Positions 34,016 to 43,870 are shown, numbered from the stretch's first letter. The stretch is DNA of 64,000 bases from Polynucleobacter sp. MWH-UH35A (GCF_018687075.1 NZ_CP061285.1:1488001-1552000), one strand, 5' to 3'. Program-made: numbers and translations. The notes: a model not told the origin generated them from the sequence alone.

Positions 34016-35086
34016 TTAGCTGCCCCGAGTTTCCTTGATTAGGCGATCACCCTTAGGCTGCAGTGGACGTGCATTCATAGGATAAATGCGGTCAAAGTTC
34101 TTGACCTGCTCTTCACTGACGTAAATGGGGTTTTTCATCACAAACCAGAGAACATTTTCACTACAAGGCGGAGTAGTTAAAGAGCCCATGTATGTGAAAT
34201 AGTTTCTATCTGCTGGCAACAACTGATTTACATCGATCATTACGCCAGGCATTTCAGTTTTACCCTTGATTAAAGGTATGTTATTCCAAAGCGTCTGAAT
34301 CATGGGATTTTCTATGACGGCATCATCCCCAAACCATGATTTTCTAACTGAACTCGGTTTTTTGGTGCTCATCAATACACCAACCACTGCTAGGCTACCA
34401 TCATGGTGCTGGTGCACCAAATGTGCCACCATGTCGGTACGCTCACCATTGATAGCCTCTTCACTTGGCTTATGGAAATGGAATTGAACCAGGCGATATT
34501 GGCGACCATCTACAAGTAAATTACTTCCCTCACCATAATTGACCATGATTGTGTGCCCGTTATCAACAATTGATAAGGGAGATGGTCTGTAGAGAAACTC
34601 CAAAGGGGCCAATTCTGCTTTAACAGCCCGATCGACATTAATGTTGATTGGAGACTGTGTTTTTCCTTTAGAGCATGCTAGATTATCTTTACTTAGATTG
34701 CCCCAGTTTTCAGGGCCGCCAGGACCATCCACATAAGACCAGTGCACGTCATGCGCATCTTTGTCAGCCGGCTTAACTGCCAGCTTCGCTGCTTTGGGTT
34801 TATCAGCGGGCTTTACTTCGCTTGGCGCTGCACCAGCCGGCAAATCACCAGTGCGGATAATAATATCTCCAGAGCCCTTGCTAATCTTTTCAAACAAGGC
34901 CTTGCTCATCTGATCATCATTGACTGCAGGAGCCGCCACTTTTGCTTTAGGTGTCGCTGGGGTTGCAGCTGCAGTTGGGGCGGGCGCCTCATGGGAATCA
35001 CTGGATAGCGCATTACCCGTAATAAGTAAGCTCAAAAAGGCGGCAGCCATGCCGATAAAACGTGGAGATTGTGAGATTGTTTTCAT
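34016..35086 (-). CDS. Periplasmic alpha-carbonic anhydrase with long linker
   Basis: 356 residues. A signal peptide (about 1-29) is followed by an Ala/Pro/Lys-rich region (30-112) with a short conserved-looking patch (DDQMSKALFEKISKGSGDII), then a full alpha-carbonic anhydrase domain. Zinc ligands are visible: H203 and H205 in QFHFH and H222 in AHLVHQH, and the active-site Thr in TTPPCSE. It hydrates CO2 in the periplasm. It follows an exported protein gene in the same direction as fliR, 83 nt downstream, and is ended by the terminator at 33889. An odd gene to find inside a flagellar locus. Confidence 0.93.
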   Translation of the reverse strand: MKTISQSPRFIGMAAAFLSLLITGNALSSDSHEAPAPTAAATPATPKAKVAAPAVNDDQMSKALFEKISKGSGDIIIRTGDLPAGAAPSEVKPADKPKAAKLAVKPADKDAHDVHWSYVDGPGGPENWGNLSKDNLACSKGKTQSPININVDRAVKAELAPLEFLYRPSPLSIVDNGHTIMVNYGEGSNLLVDGRQYRLVQFHFHKPSEEAINGERTDMVAHLVHQHHDGSLAVVGVLMSTKKPSSVRKSWFGDDAVIENPMIQTLWNNIPLIKGKTEMPGVMIDVNQLLPADRNYFTYMGSLTTPPCSENVLWFVMKNPIYVSEEQVKNFDRIYPMNARPLQPKGDRLIKETRGS

Positions 35087-35169
35087 AAGTTCGCTAACGG
35101 CTTTTGTGAAGATAGTGTTTATATTGCCATATAAATCAAGGCTTAAGCCAAATGAATGGGTATCTTTTT

Positions 35170-35943
35170 TTAATTTGAGGTGGCTTTTTTGGGTTTAGCT
35201 TTTTTTACCGGAACAGGAGTTGGCGCAGGACTTGGGTCCGTCAAACTTCCCCCAGGCAAAACATCAATGACTGGTGATCGACTACGCGAGAACATCCAGT
35301 CGCATTTCATGAGTCCAGCGGTATCCTGCTTACTTTCCAGTGGAGTTGATTGCTTTAACGCTACCTCTAGGGCTTCATCCGATGGCGGAGGCGTCAGGTC
35401 GTTACTAGTTGCCCATCTTAAAAAGCGTTGGTACCAGCCTTGCTTAGGCATTCTGCCAGGATCGGCATAAAAATTGGCGCTGCAGATTTGCAAGCGACGT
35501 TCAATTTCGCTGGCAGCCATGTAATAACCGTCCACCAAAATATTCGCCACACTTGTATTGCATCTCGCCCAAGCTGCCAACTCAATTTTGGATCCAGTTG
35601 TGCTTCCAGAGGGCTTTTCTGCAACCAATGCATTAATTTCGCAAATCATCCTTTTACCACGAATTTGCAATTTTTTACACACTTCTGCCCCATTTTCCGC
35701 ATAAGGATTATTCGAAGTAGTGGCTGGAAACGGATACTTCATTTCACAATCATCTGGACCAGTAGGCGCTTGATCTAGGGAATTTTGATTGAGCTTATTC
35801 TTTTGCGCAGAACTAAGATTATCTTCCACAGAGGGACTTGAGGGGGCTTCAGAATAAACCTGAGCCTGTACTAAGGAACTAAAACTGATGGTCACAAGGG
35901 ATAGGCTGACCATGAAAATATTGGATAAAGGTTTACTGAACAT
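35170..35943 (-). CDS. Exported protein of unknown function overlapping fliR
   Basis: 257 residues with a signal peptide ending SLVQA-QV. Mature part contains several cysteines (DDCEMKYPFP, GAEVCKKLQI, MICEINALV, ARCNTSVAN, RLQICSAN, LMKCDWMFS) and a Pro/Lys-rich C-terminal tail. Its start overlaps the end of fliR by 11 nt, so it is translated with the export gate genes. It could be a periplasmic flagellar accessory protein. No family is recognised. Confidence 0.7.
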   Translation of the reverse strand: MFSKPLSNIFMVSLSLVTISFSSLVQAQVYSEAPSSPSVEDNLSSAQKNKLNQNSLDQAPTGPDDCEMKYPFPATTSNNPYAENGAEVCKKLQIRGKRMICEINALVAEKPSGSTTGSKIELAAWARCNTSVANILVDGYYMAASEIERRLQICSANFYADPGRMPKQGWYQRFLRWATSNDLTPPPSDEALEVALKQSTPLESKQDTAGLMKCDWMFSRSRSPVIDVLPGGSLTDPSPAPTPVPVKKAKPKKATSN

Positions 35944-36715
35944 TAGGAGTCTCTAAGCCTTGGCGAATAAGTTGTAATGGATTTTCAAGAGATCGCTCCA
36001 AAACGATTTGTAAATCTGGAAGAATCATAAATATAACCAAGAATGCTAAAGGAATGCTAACAGCAAAGCCTACAGAGAATAAATTCATCTGCGGACTCGT
36101 TCTGCCCAAAAAGGCCTGGGTTAGGTTAAACATCATATAGACCAAAAGGATGGGCATTGAGAGAATGAGCCCCAAACGAAAGGATGCCGACACTAAATCC
36201 ACAATCCCTTTTGAGGACCAAGTACTTGGCCAGGCACCAACGGGAATATTTTTAAAGCTTTGCAAAACGATGTCTATCAGTATCAAATGAATATTGAGTG
36301 AAAACGCTAGGGCAATCACGGTGAGGCCCAAAAATTGTCCGACCAAGCCTGAATCTAAGGTTGGATCGCGAAAATAGGTCGAGGCAAAACTAAATCCTGC
36401 CTGAAACGAGAGCACTTCAGCGGCAATGTCAACCACCATAAAACCAAGCCTGATGACAAAACCAATGAAAGCGCCAATCGCTAACTCTATGATGGATGCA
36501 AAAAAAGTAATGCTTCCTGGATTAGGTATCTGCTCACCGCCAACTAATGGCATTAGATAGAAGGCGAACGACAATGCTATCAATAAACGAAACTGCATCG
36601 GGAACGCCCTAAAAGCAAACATGGGAGTAGTTAAGAACATTCCAAACACCCGCAACGAAGCAAACATGAAGATTGCCATGTACTGCTCGATTTGTAGACC
36701 AGTTATGGTCAACAT
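35933..36715 (-). CDS. fliR: FliR, export gate protein
   Basis: 260 residues with six hydrophobic segments. MFASLRVFGMFLTTPMFAFR at the N-terminus and LDSGLVGQFLGLTVIALAFS in the middle are typical. With FliP and FliQ it forms the export pore of the flagellar type III system. Confidence 0.96.
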   Translation of the reverse strand: MLTITGLQIEQYMAIFMFASLRVFGMFLTTPMFAFRAFPMQFRLLIALSFAFYLMPLVGGEQIPNPGSITFFASIIELAIGAFIGFVIRLGFMVVDIAAEVLSFQAGFSFASTYFRDPTLDSGLVGQFLGLTVIALAFSLNIHLILIDIVLQSFKNIPVGAWPSTWSSKGIVDLVSASFRLGLILSMPILLVYMMFNLTQAFLGRTSPQMNLFSVGFAVSIPLAFLVIFMILPDLQIVLERSLENPLQLIRQGLETPNVQ

Positions 36716-36717
36716 GA

Positions 36718-36987
36718 TTAATTTACCAAACCCGGGATGCGGGCAAAAAGTTCTCTTATGTAGTCTATAAACAATGACAAACTCACTGGACCAATCAACA
36801 AAATCACTATTCCAAAAACAATTAGCTTGGGAACAAAGGCAACCGTTGATTCATTCACCGAGGTAGCAGCTTGCAAAATACCAATAATTAAACCTACTAC
36901 TAAGAGCGCCATTAATATCGGACCCGCAAGAATGCCGGCCATGCGCAGAGCCTGAAATACTAAATCGAGGATAACTCCGCTTTCCAT
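36718..36987 (-). CDS. fliQ: FliQ, export gate protein
   Basis: 89 residues, two membrane helices. GPILMALLVVGLIIGILQAA, then TSVNESTVAFVPKLI, is the family signature. 2 nt before fliR. Confidence 0.97.
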   Translation of the reverse strand: MESGVILDLVFQALRMAGILAGPILMALLVVGLIIGILQAATSVNESTVAFVPKLIVFGIVILLIGPVSLSLFIDYIRELFARIPGLVN

Positions 36988-36992
36988 GACAC

Positions 36993-37739
36993 CTAATTAA
37001 TGTAACTTTGCACCAAAGAAGTTGAAAGTAAGGCCCAGCCATCAGCCAAAGCAAAAACAATCAACTTTAAAGGCAAAGAGAACATCATCGGCGACACCAT
37101 CACCATACCGAGTGAAGTCAAAATACTAGCAACCGCAAAGTCAATCACCAGGAATGGCAAATAAATCACGAAACCTATTAGAAATCCCGTTTTAATTTCC
37201 GAAATAGCAAATGCTGGAATCAGGACTGTAAACGGTACATCTTCACGTGCTTCAATCTCCTTGCCATATAACTTGGCAAAAAGATTCAAATCATCCCGTC
37301 TCGTTTGCTTGAGCATAAATTCTTTGAGGGGTTTTGCACCCACTTCCACCGCCTGAGGAAAGCCCATTTTTCCAGCGGAATAGGGTTGATAGGCATTCTT
37401 ATAAATCGACTCAAATACTGGGTTCATAATGAAGAGAGTCAGAAAGAAAGAAAGCCCAATCAATACGATATTGGGCGGCATAGTCGTCAAACCTAATGCC
37501 TGTCGTAGCAATGAGAAAACAATCAAAATACGTGTGAAGCTAGTCATTAATACTAGCGCTGCTGGCAAGAAGCTTAATGCTGTTAATGCCAGCACAGTTT
37601 CAACTGGTACAGCATAGATTGTGCCGCCACCGCCTTGTTTAGCAGTCACTAAAGGTAAAGTTTGACTCCATGCAAATAATGGAAACAGCCCGATGATGAC
37701 TGTGATTGCAAATGACCACCAAAAGACTTTGCGTTTCAA
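36993..37739 (-). CDS. fliP: FliP, export gate protein
   Basis: 248 residues with a cleavable signal. Signature MTSFTRILIVFSLLRQALGL, PPNIVLIGLSFFLTLFIM and VTVLIPAFAISEIKTGF-like order (FTVLIPAFAISEIKTGFLIG) present. Overlaps fliO by 4 nt. Confidence 0.97.
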   Translation of the reverse strand: MKRKVFWWSFAITVIIGLFPLFAWSQTLPLVTAKQGGGGTIYAVPVETVLALTALSFLPAALVLMTSFTRILIVFSLLRQALGLTTMPPNIVLIGLSFFLTLFIMNPVFESIYKNAYQPYSAGKMGFPQAVEVGAKPLKEFMLKQTRRDDLNLFAKLYGKEIEAREDVPFTVLIPAFAISEIKTGFLIGFVIYLPFLVIDFAVASILTSLGMVMVSPMMFSLPLKLIVFALADGWALLSTSLVQSYIN

Positions 37740-38074
37740 CCTAATTTCCTTTTGACAAATTGCCGTAAATTATTTGCAAAATCAACATTAGGACTTTGTG
37801 GCTTTAAGTTGGCCACATCTTCTGGCTCCAGCTCTGTAAGCAACGAAATTTGCGAAGGAGTATGCCCCACAACCAATATTCGATTGAGAACATTCACTAC
37901 AATAATCCGCTCTCTAGGACCAAGAGCTTGCTGGGCCAAAATCTTGACATGTGGATTACTTGCCCGTATTGCGCTATCACGTTTAACTAGAAAGGCAACT
38001 ACCCAAATGAGAGCTGCTGCAAGTGCAAGCCAAATAAATGAAAAGAGCAACATACCTCCGACCGAGGAGCCCAT
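37736..38074 (-). CDS. fliO: FliO, export gate assembly protein
   Basis: 112 residues. One N-terminal membrane helix (about 8-28), then a cytoplasmic domain with ILAQQALGPRERIIVVNVLN and VVGHTPSQISLLTEL. Helps FliP assemble. 6 nt after fliN. Confidence 0.9.
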   Translation of the reverse strand: MGSSVGGMLLFSFIWLALAAALIWVVAFLVKRDSAIRASNPHVKILAQQALGPRERIIVVNVLNRILVVGHTPSQISLLTELEPEDVANLKPQSPNVDFANNLRQFVKRKLG

Positions 38075-38080
38075 GTTCGA

Positions 38081-38458
38081 TTAGCGATTGATCTTACGAA
38101 GTCGTTCAGCAGGAGTCACGATATCAGTTAAGCGAATACCGTAGCGATCATTAACAATAACCACTTCACCTTGAGCCACCAAGCACCCGTTAACAACAAC
38201 TTCTAGAGGCTCGCCTGCTAAAATGTCCAACTCAATTACAGAACCATAAGTCAAATTGAGTAGGTTGCGAATTTGCATTTTTGCTCGACCCAGCTCAACA
38301 GTGACCTGAACTGGAACATCCATGACCAAATCAATCTCATTGAAATCGGCACCAGCTTTGGCGCCATCTTCCAAAGTATTAAAGGTTGCCTTCCGCAATG
38401 AACCAGATACGTCAGTGCTGGTAAGCGATTTCGCTAAATCATTGTCATTTTCAGCCAT
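38081..38458 (-). CDS. fliN: FliN, C-ring switch protein
   Basis: 125 residues. The C-terminal SpoA domain DVPVQVTVELGRAKMQIRNL, then VVNGCLVAQGEVVIVNDRYG, is intact. A short disordered N-terminus precedes it. Lower C-ring component working with FliM. Confidence 0.96.
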   Translation of the reverse strand: MAENDNDLAKSLTSTDVSGSLRKATFNTLEDGAKAGADFNEIDLVMDVPVQVTVELGRAKMQIRNLLNLTYGSVIELDILAGEPLEVVVNGCLVAQGEVVIVNDRYGIRLTDIVTPAERLRKINR

Positions 38459-38498
38459 GGGGACTCTCTGTTTTGCCTTTTGTATGCGTGAATGCTAT

Positions 38499-39602
38499 TT
38501 AAGCGTTAGGGCCATCTGGCATTACGCCATCTGCAACAGTATTCATTGTATCTCCAGACGCCATTGATGCCAGGTTTTCAGCATGACTTTGGGCGGCTTC
38601 AGGCAGTTGCTCATAAAGCTCACCCTTTTCAGCGCTGCGCATCATGCTTGGACCGAGGCGGGCACTCTCAAGCGGGCTCTTAAGGAACTCAGCAGGATGC
38701 TGAATTGTGCCCACTTTCACGGAATATCGACCATCCTTTGTGCCATATTGGCCCTTGATAACCGGTAAACCATCAACATAAACGGTTACGGGGTCATTGA
38801 TCTCAATCGGAATAATATCCCCAACTGATAGAGAAGTTATTTCTCGTAATAGCATTTGCTTACGCGCCAAAACCGCTACCGCGGTAACCGGGGCCTCGTG
38901 AACTTGGTCATTCAAAAGATCGGTCCAGTGCTGGTCTGGCTCTGTAGCAAAACCCTGCATATTGTTGTACAAAATACTCTTGACGGGCTCTAAGACCCAA
39001 AATGGAATGCACAAATCGATATCGCCTGGACGACCATTAATTTCAATCGTGAATTTGGAATGTAATACCATTTCACCAGGCGATGTAATTTTGGCAAATC
39101 CAAAATTAGTTTCCTGGCGCATGAAGTCAAATTTAATTTCATAAACAGACTTCCAGGCTTTTTCATACTCATTCAAGAAAGCATCTACTAGACGGCGAAT
39201 GATGCGCAATTCTGTAGCGGTGTATTCACGCAAGTTTAAGCGAGGGGCAAGGCGCCCCTCCCCGCCAAACATATTGTCAATAGCAATATATACAACTCCA
39301 GGATCGACAATCCAGCACCCAACGCCACGCAGTGGACGAATACCTACAATATTAATATTGGTGCGCTCAGGGAATTCATCTACAAACTTCTGATAGCTTT
39401 TTACAATCGGAAGATGCATTTGCACCTCGATCGGCGCACGAATCATATTAAAGAGGGTTAAGCGCACGGCACGACTGAAACGCTCATGAATGAGCTCCAG
39501 CGTCGGCATGCGGCGCCGAGCAATAATTTTCGATTTATCAAACATTGCACGCTGATCTTCAGCGTCAATATTCATCTCGACATTTATCTCATCTGCCGCC
39601 AT
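38499..39602 (-). CDS. fliM: FliM, C-ring switch protein lacking the CheY-binding peptide
   Basis: 367 residues. The middle domain (RMPTLELIHERFSRAVRLTL, GVGCWIVDPGVVYIAIDNMF with FGGEGR) and C-terminal SpoA domain are normal. The N-terminus reads AADEINVEMNIDAEDQRAMF and lacks the LSQxEIDALL helix that binds phosphorylated CheY. An in-frame stop three codons upstream rules out a longer start. AGGA precedes the ATG. Confidence 0.95.
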   Translation of the reverse strand: MAADEINVEMNIDAEDQRAMFDKSKIIARRRMPTLELIHERFSRAVRLTLFNMIRAPIEVQMHLPIVKSYQKFVDEFPERTNINIVGIRPLRGVGCWIVDPGVVYIAIDNMFGGEGRLAPRLNLREYTATELRIIRRLVDAFLNEYEKAWKSVYEIKFDFMRQETNFGFAKITSPGEMVLHSKFTIEINGRPGDIDLCIPFWVLEPVKSILYNNMQGFATEPDQHWTDLLNDQVHEAPVTAVAVLARKQMLLREITSLSVGDIIPIEINDPVTVYVDGLPVIKGQYGTKDGRYSVKVGTIQHPAEFLKSPLESARLGPSMMRSAEKGELYEQLPEAAQSHAENLASMASGDTMNTVADGVMPDGPNA

Positions 39603-39635
39603 GATTTCCTAAATGGACTTTCTAGGGAAGATTGG

Positions 39636-40388
39636 TTATTGCATTACAAACGAACTAAACAACACAGCTTGCACTGGCAAATCCATTTCGGTGACATTCC
39701 AAAATTCTGCAGCCGCCCTAGCAGCCTCTCCCGTGATCTTTTGCCCAGATGAAGTCTCTTTTGGCATAGCCCCAATACGCTCAAGATTCTGCATATCAGC
39801 GGTTCCAGGTTGCTGTTGCAAGACATAAATTGCGGTCAATTGTGGCGCGATAATGGAGTTAATCACTAATGCAATCTCGCGAGCCATCATTACCTTACCC
39901 TCAACGGTGGCCAATTCTTGCATTTGACGCGAAGACAAAACAGTAATGATCTTGTCGCGAATTACAGGCATGAAGTTTTTGATCTTGCCTTCGGTTGAAG
40001 AATCACTTGTTCGCAACACAATTTTGGTTTGCAAGTAATGCTCGCCACCACGACCTGGTAAATTGACCACCATTTCTTCAAGCGGTATGTAGATTGGAGG
40101 TACATTCTCTTTACGCTCTGTAAGTTGTTTCTTGAGAATATTTTCTGGTCGCTTTGCCTCTTCAGCGAGACGATGTTTTTCTTCAGCAGCATGTTGGCTA
40201 TACATATAGCCACCAATACCACCTACAATGACAACCACTAGACCTATAATGGCAAAAAGTTTGACTTTACTCTTAGACTTGGGAGTGTCTTCAACGGCAT
40301 CGTGTCCAACCGCAGGAGCGGGAGGGGCGGCCTGCGGGGCGGCTGCACTTGGATCTAAAGTTGGTTCGATGCGCTCTTCATCAGCCAT
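39636..40388 (-). CDS. fliL: FliL, stator-associated membrane protein
   Basis: From ATG 40388 (GAGGA 6 nt upstream) 250 residues: an Ala/Pro-rich cytoplasmic N-terminus, one membrane helix (about 47-66, LFAIIGLVVVIVGGIGGYMY) and the periplasmic FliL domain (YIPLEEMVVNLPGRGGEHYL, onward). The C-terminus is about 60 residues longer than usual. FliL rings surround stators. The longer frame upstream of 40388 would overlap nothing useful. Confidence 0.9.
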   Translation of the reverse strand: MADEERIEPTLDPSAAAPQAAPPAPAVGHDAVEDTPKSKSKVKLFAIIGLVVVIVGGIGGYMYSQHAAEEKHRLAEEAKRPENILKKQLTERKENVPPIYIPLEEMVVNLPGRGGEHYLQTKIVLRTSDSSTEGKIKNFMPVIRDKIITVLSSRQMQELATVEGKVMMAREIALVINSIIAPQLTAIYVLQQQPGTADMQNLERIGAMPKETSSGQKITGEAARAAAEFWNVTEMDLPVQAVLFSSFVMQ

Positions 40389-40420
40389 TACTATTCCTCT
40401 TAACTTAATGCTCAATAATA

Positions 40421-41992
40421 TCAAGCATACAGGTGAACTGCACTGCTATTTTCCCTATTATCACCTGAACCAATGGAATTGACCGAGACTACCGAGCTTA
40501 AGCCTTGCGTATTTGAAGAAATGCCGGTGTAACCTGGCTGACGACCGCCAAAAGATGCTTGATCACGCATATGCTGCGATTGAGTGCCCTGCCTCAAATC
40601 CAAAGAGAGGTTAAGGCCCATTTGGGCAAACTCATTTTTTAGGTTCTGACCGCCCTGATCCAAGCGTGACTTGGTGGCGTCACTAGCGCCCTCAACTATC
40701 AAATGCGCCTGACCAGCAGAGTTGATACGTAAATCAATGCGGATTGTTCCCTGCTCAGGGGGCGTTAACTCCAACATAATCCTGCCCCCTCCAGATTTGG
40801 CGGCACTCATGACTTCCGAATGCAAGGGTCCAGAAAGGAGTGAAACGTCTGAAGCCTTCAGCTCCAGTTTTTGCGCTGAGGCTGTAGGATTGCCATCTAG
40901 CCTTATGAGACCTCCATTGCTGTTTGCCGCACCTAACACATTGAAATCTGGCTGAGTAAGGTTATCTTGCGCGCTCAAATGGTCGACATGTGTGGATTTA
41001 ACCGACTCATTTTGAGCCTTAGCCATTGCTGAGATTGCATCATCAATCAATGTGCCTGATTTTGGATTACGTGACTTATCGCTAATCGCATTTAAAGCAA
41101 GTGGGGTCTCTAATGTTTTTCCTTTTTGCAATTTCTCTGCGGAGCTAGTCATTGCGCCAGGCACAACCTGAGCTTTATTAGCCTCAGTCAAGTTTTGAAT
41201 AGTAGTCGCTTTAGTGGGATCAACAGTGCCGGCCTGTAGGGTGGCATCACCCTGAACACCAAGCAATTTAATGCCAGATGCTTGATCGTTGCCTTGATTG
41301 ATAAGGATGGTTAATTGAGTCTGAAGCTCAGGTGGAAGGCTAATGCCGTTTTTCTGAGCAAAAGCTTGAATCGCACTAGCAATCTGAGCAGGCGTTTGGT
41401 TATTAGTCTGATTCAAGAGGGAGTTTTGGGATTTTTGTACCGCACCACCTTGTATGGACTGCAGTAAGGCCGCTACCTGACTTTGCATCATGGCGTCCGG
41501 TGTTTGACCGCTAGCCTTCATTGCTTTAGTTAATGCCTGGCTAATGAGTGCTGCTTGCTTAGCATCAATTGGCTGACCTACCTGACCCATCAACGCCATT
41601 AAATCAGTATTCGAACCATTTGTACCAAGTGATGCCTGATTTGCGGCATTAAAGGTTTGAACTGCTGCATTTTGAGCGGCCAAGCTTTGAGCTGCTAGTT
41701 GAGCCATTAATAGCTGCAATGGTTCGGAATTTTTTGCAGGGTCTGATGAATTTTTGACTGAAGTAGGCAAATTTTGCCCCCTCAGTGCTCCTGGTAACGC
41801 ATTTTGGCCTCCAAAACGATCAGAATCACGTCTAGCACTCAGACGTGCCATCTGCGTTTGGTCTAAAGCTGCCAAGAAAGCCTCAAATCCACCGGGCGTA
41901 GCAGAGCTGCCAGGCATAGAGCCAGGCTTAGCCATAGCGCTATTTACGCTATTAGCTGCTGCTTGCATCCGAATTTGACTTACTGTTGGCAT
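40421..41992 (-). CDS. fliK: FliK, hook-length control protein
   Basis: 523 residues: a long Gln/Ala/Ser-rich ruler region and the C-terminal Flg_hook domain (RIMLELTPPEQGTIRIDLRI, LKNEFAQMGLNLSLDLRQG). The C-terminal domain signals to FlhB. A second FliK-like gene lies at 53038. Confidence 0.92.
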   Translation of the reverse strand: MPTVSQIRMQAAANSVNSAMAKPGSMPGSSATPGGFEAFLAALDQTQMARLSARRDSDRFGGQNALPGALRGQNLPTSVKNSSDPAKNSEPLQLLMAQLAAQSLAAQNAAVQTFNAANQASLGTNGSNTDLMALMGQVGQPIDAKQAALISQALTKAMKASGQTPDAMMQSQVAALLQSIQGGAVQKSQNSLLNQTNNQTPAQIASAIQAFAQKNGISLPPELQTQLTILINQGNDQASGIKLLGVQGDATLQAGTVDPTKATTIQNLTEANKAQVVPGAMTSSAEKLQKGKTLETPLALNAISDKSRNPKSGTLIDDAISAMAKAQNESVKSTHVDHLSAQDNLTQPDFNVLGAANSNGGLIRLDGNPTASAQKLELKASDVSLLSGPLHSEVMSAAKSGGGRIMLELTPPEQGTIRIDLRINSAGQAHLIVEGASDATKSRLDQGGQNLKNEFAQMGLNLSLDLRQGTQSQHMRDQASFGGRQPGYTGISSNTQGLSSVVSVNSIGSGDNRENSSAVHLYA

Positions 41993-42018
41993 AGCCTCTC
42001 CAAAAGGAACACTTCTTA

Positions 42019-42465
42019 CTATGCATCTTTCGTGCCAGAATTGGCACTTAGCCTTCCAGCGTAGTTATCCTCAAACTGATTCATTTCTGCCTTGGCCTTC
42101 TTTAGCCTAGCTTCTTGGCGTTTTTTCTCGACCAATTTTGTCAGCCCACGCGTACGCATTCTTGCTTGGGTAGCGGTCATCAATGTCTCTTCGGAAGCTC
42201 TAGCAAGCCCTTGAATTTGACTATCCATCTCAACCGAGCTTTGAATTAACTTCTCTCTGAAAGCATTGACGTCCTGAATAAAAGCAATAGGCAAGCTTCC
42301 TGAAGTGGCCGCTAACATTTGCCCCTCATATTCTTTAGCGTACTCAAGCACTTGATTTTTAAAGGATTTTGTCTGATTTACTTGGCTGGCCGCCCTTTTT
42401 GCCCTAGCCATTGCTTGGTCCTCACGGATTTTTGCTAAGCGAAGTAATAGTTCGATGGCTGTCAT
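42019..42465 (-). CDS. fliJ: FliJ, export chaperone/stalk protein
   Basis: 148 residues of continuous charged helix (LRLAKIREDQAMARAKRAAS, TKLVEKKRQEARLKKAKAEM), the antiparallel coiled coil of FliJ. It couples the FliI ATPase ring to the gate. 16 nt after fliI. Confidence 0.88.
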   Translation of the reverse strand: MTAIELLLRLAKIREDQAMARAKRAASQVNQTKSFKNQVLEYAKEYEGQMLAATSGSLPIAFIQDVNAFREKLIQSSVEMDSQIQGLARASEETLMTATQARMRTRGLTKLVEKKRQEARLKKAKAEMNQFEDNYAGRLSANSGTKDA

Positions 42466-42481
42466 TTCTAAACCGAAATAG

Positions 42482-43870
42482 TTATTGGACCATTGGTGGA
42501 GCTATCTCAAACAGCAGGTTCTCAGTCTGATCAATTGGAATCGCCACCTCTGCATCTTGTTGCAAAAACGCCTGTATTTTGGGCCAAGCTGCTAAAGCTG
42601 CATCCAAGTCTGGATCCGTACCGGCAATATATGCGCCCATTGAGACTAAGTCTCTGCCTCGCATATAACGACTATATAACTGCTTTAAACGACGGGCTGA
42701 TAACAAATGCTCTTTTGAGACTACTTTGGGCATCACACGGGAGATGGACTTTTCAACGTCAATCGCTGGGTAATGGCCGCTATCAGCCAATTCCCTGGAG
42801 AGGAAAAAATGTCCATCTAGGATTCCTCTAGCCGTATCGGCTACTGGGTCATTCGTATCATCGCCCTCTAAAAGGACTGTGTAAAAGGCCGTAATGGATC
42901 CATTAGGGTTGGCACCATTACCAACACGCTCAACTAATTCGGGCATTCTGGCAAATACACTAGGGGGATAGCCGCGTGCCACCGGGGCCTCGCCCAAGCT
43001 CAAACCTATCTCTCGCAAAGACATGGCGTAGCGTGTTAATGAGTCAACAATTAACACCACATGCTTACCTTGGTCTCGAAACCAAATCGCTACATCTGTG
43101 GCATAGGATGCGCCTTTTGATCTCGCCAAAGGTGAGGCATCTGCAGGAGCTGCCACCACCACTGAACGCTTAAAGGACTCGGGACCTAAGGTGTCTTCAC
43201 AAAATTCTCTGACTTCCCGGCCGCGCTCCCCGACAAGTCCAATCACAATCACATCGGCAACGCAATTACGCGCCAGCATTCCCAACAACACACTTTTGCC
43301 AACGCCAGAACCCGCAAAAATACCAACACGCTGGCCACGGCCAACGGTTAATAATCCATTCACCGCTTGAATACCGACATCCAAAGGCTCATGAATCGGT
43401 ATTCTATCCAAAGGATTTAAAGTTCGTTGAATAATGGGTGTGAGTTGCTTCTCACCATAACCTTTACCATCAATCGGTCGGCCAAGACCATCGACAACGC
43501 GACCTAACAAATCCTCACCAATCGGTAATGGATCACCAATGCTATTTGAGGTGTATCCACTTCCCGAATTGAATGGCGTGTTTGTTGGATAAACCAGTGC
43601 CCCAGGAGAAATGCCATCCATCGCATCAATCGGCATGAGATACGTAATTGCCCCGTTAAAACCAATGCACTCAGCATCATAGGTTTTACCGCCGATCTCT
43701 GAAAGGATCATTGCGCCAGCGCCAATACTCATTGGCAATCCCTCTACTTCAAGCACAATGCCAGACACACGCTTTAGCTTTCCCTCGCGAATTGACAGCG
43801 GGGTCTCCAACAAATGCTGCTTGCGCATCTCTAACTGATTTGCCAATTCACCCGGCTGCAACTGACTCAC
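42482..43870 (-). CDS. fliI: FliI, flagellum-specific ATPase
   Basis: 462 residues. Walker A AGSGVGKS at 186-193, the GERGREVREF segment, and the Walker B strand VVLIVDSLTRYAMSLREI. Energises unfolding and entry of export substrates with FliH and FliJ. ATGA overlap with fliH. Confidence 0.97.
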   Translation of the reverse strand: MSQLQPGELANQLEMRKQHLLETPLSIREGKLKRVSGIVLEVEGLPMSIGAGAMILSEIGGKTYDAECIGFNGAITYLMPIDAMDGISPGALVYPTNTPFNSGSGYTSNSIGDPLPIGEDLLGRVVDGLGRPIDGKGYGEKQLTPIIQRTLNPLDRIPIHEPLDVGIQAVNGLLTVGRGQRVGIFAGSGVGKSVLLGMLARNCVADVIVIGLVGERGREVREFCEDTLGPESFKRSVVVAAPADASPLARSKGASYATDVAIWFRDQGKHVVLIVDSLTRYAMSLREIGLSLGEAPVARGYPPSVFARMPELVERVGNGANPNGSITAFYTVLLEGDDTNDPVADTARGILDGHFFLSRELADSGHYPAIDVEKSISRVMPKVVSKEHLLSARRLKQLYSRYMRGRDLVSMGAYIAGTDPDLDAALAAWPKIQAFLQQDAEVAIPIDQTENLLFEIAPPMVQ

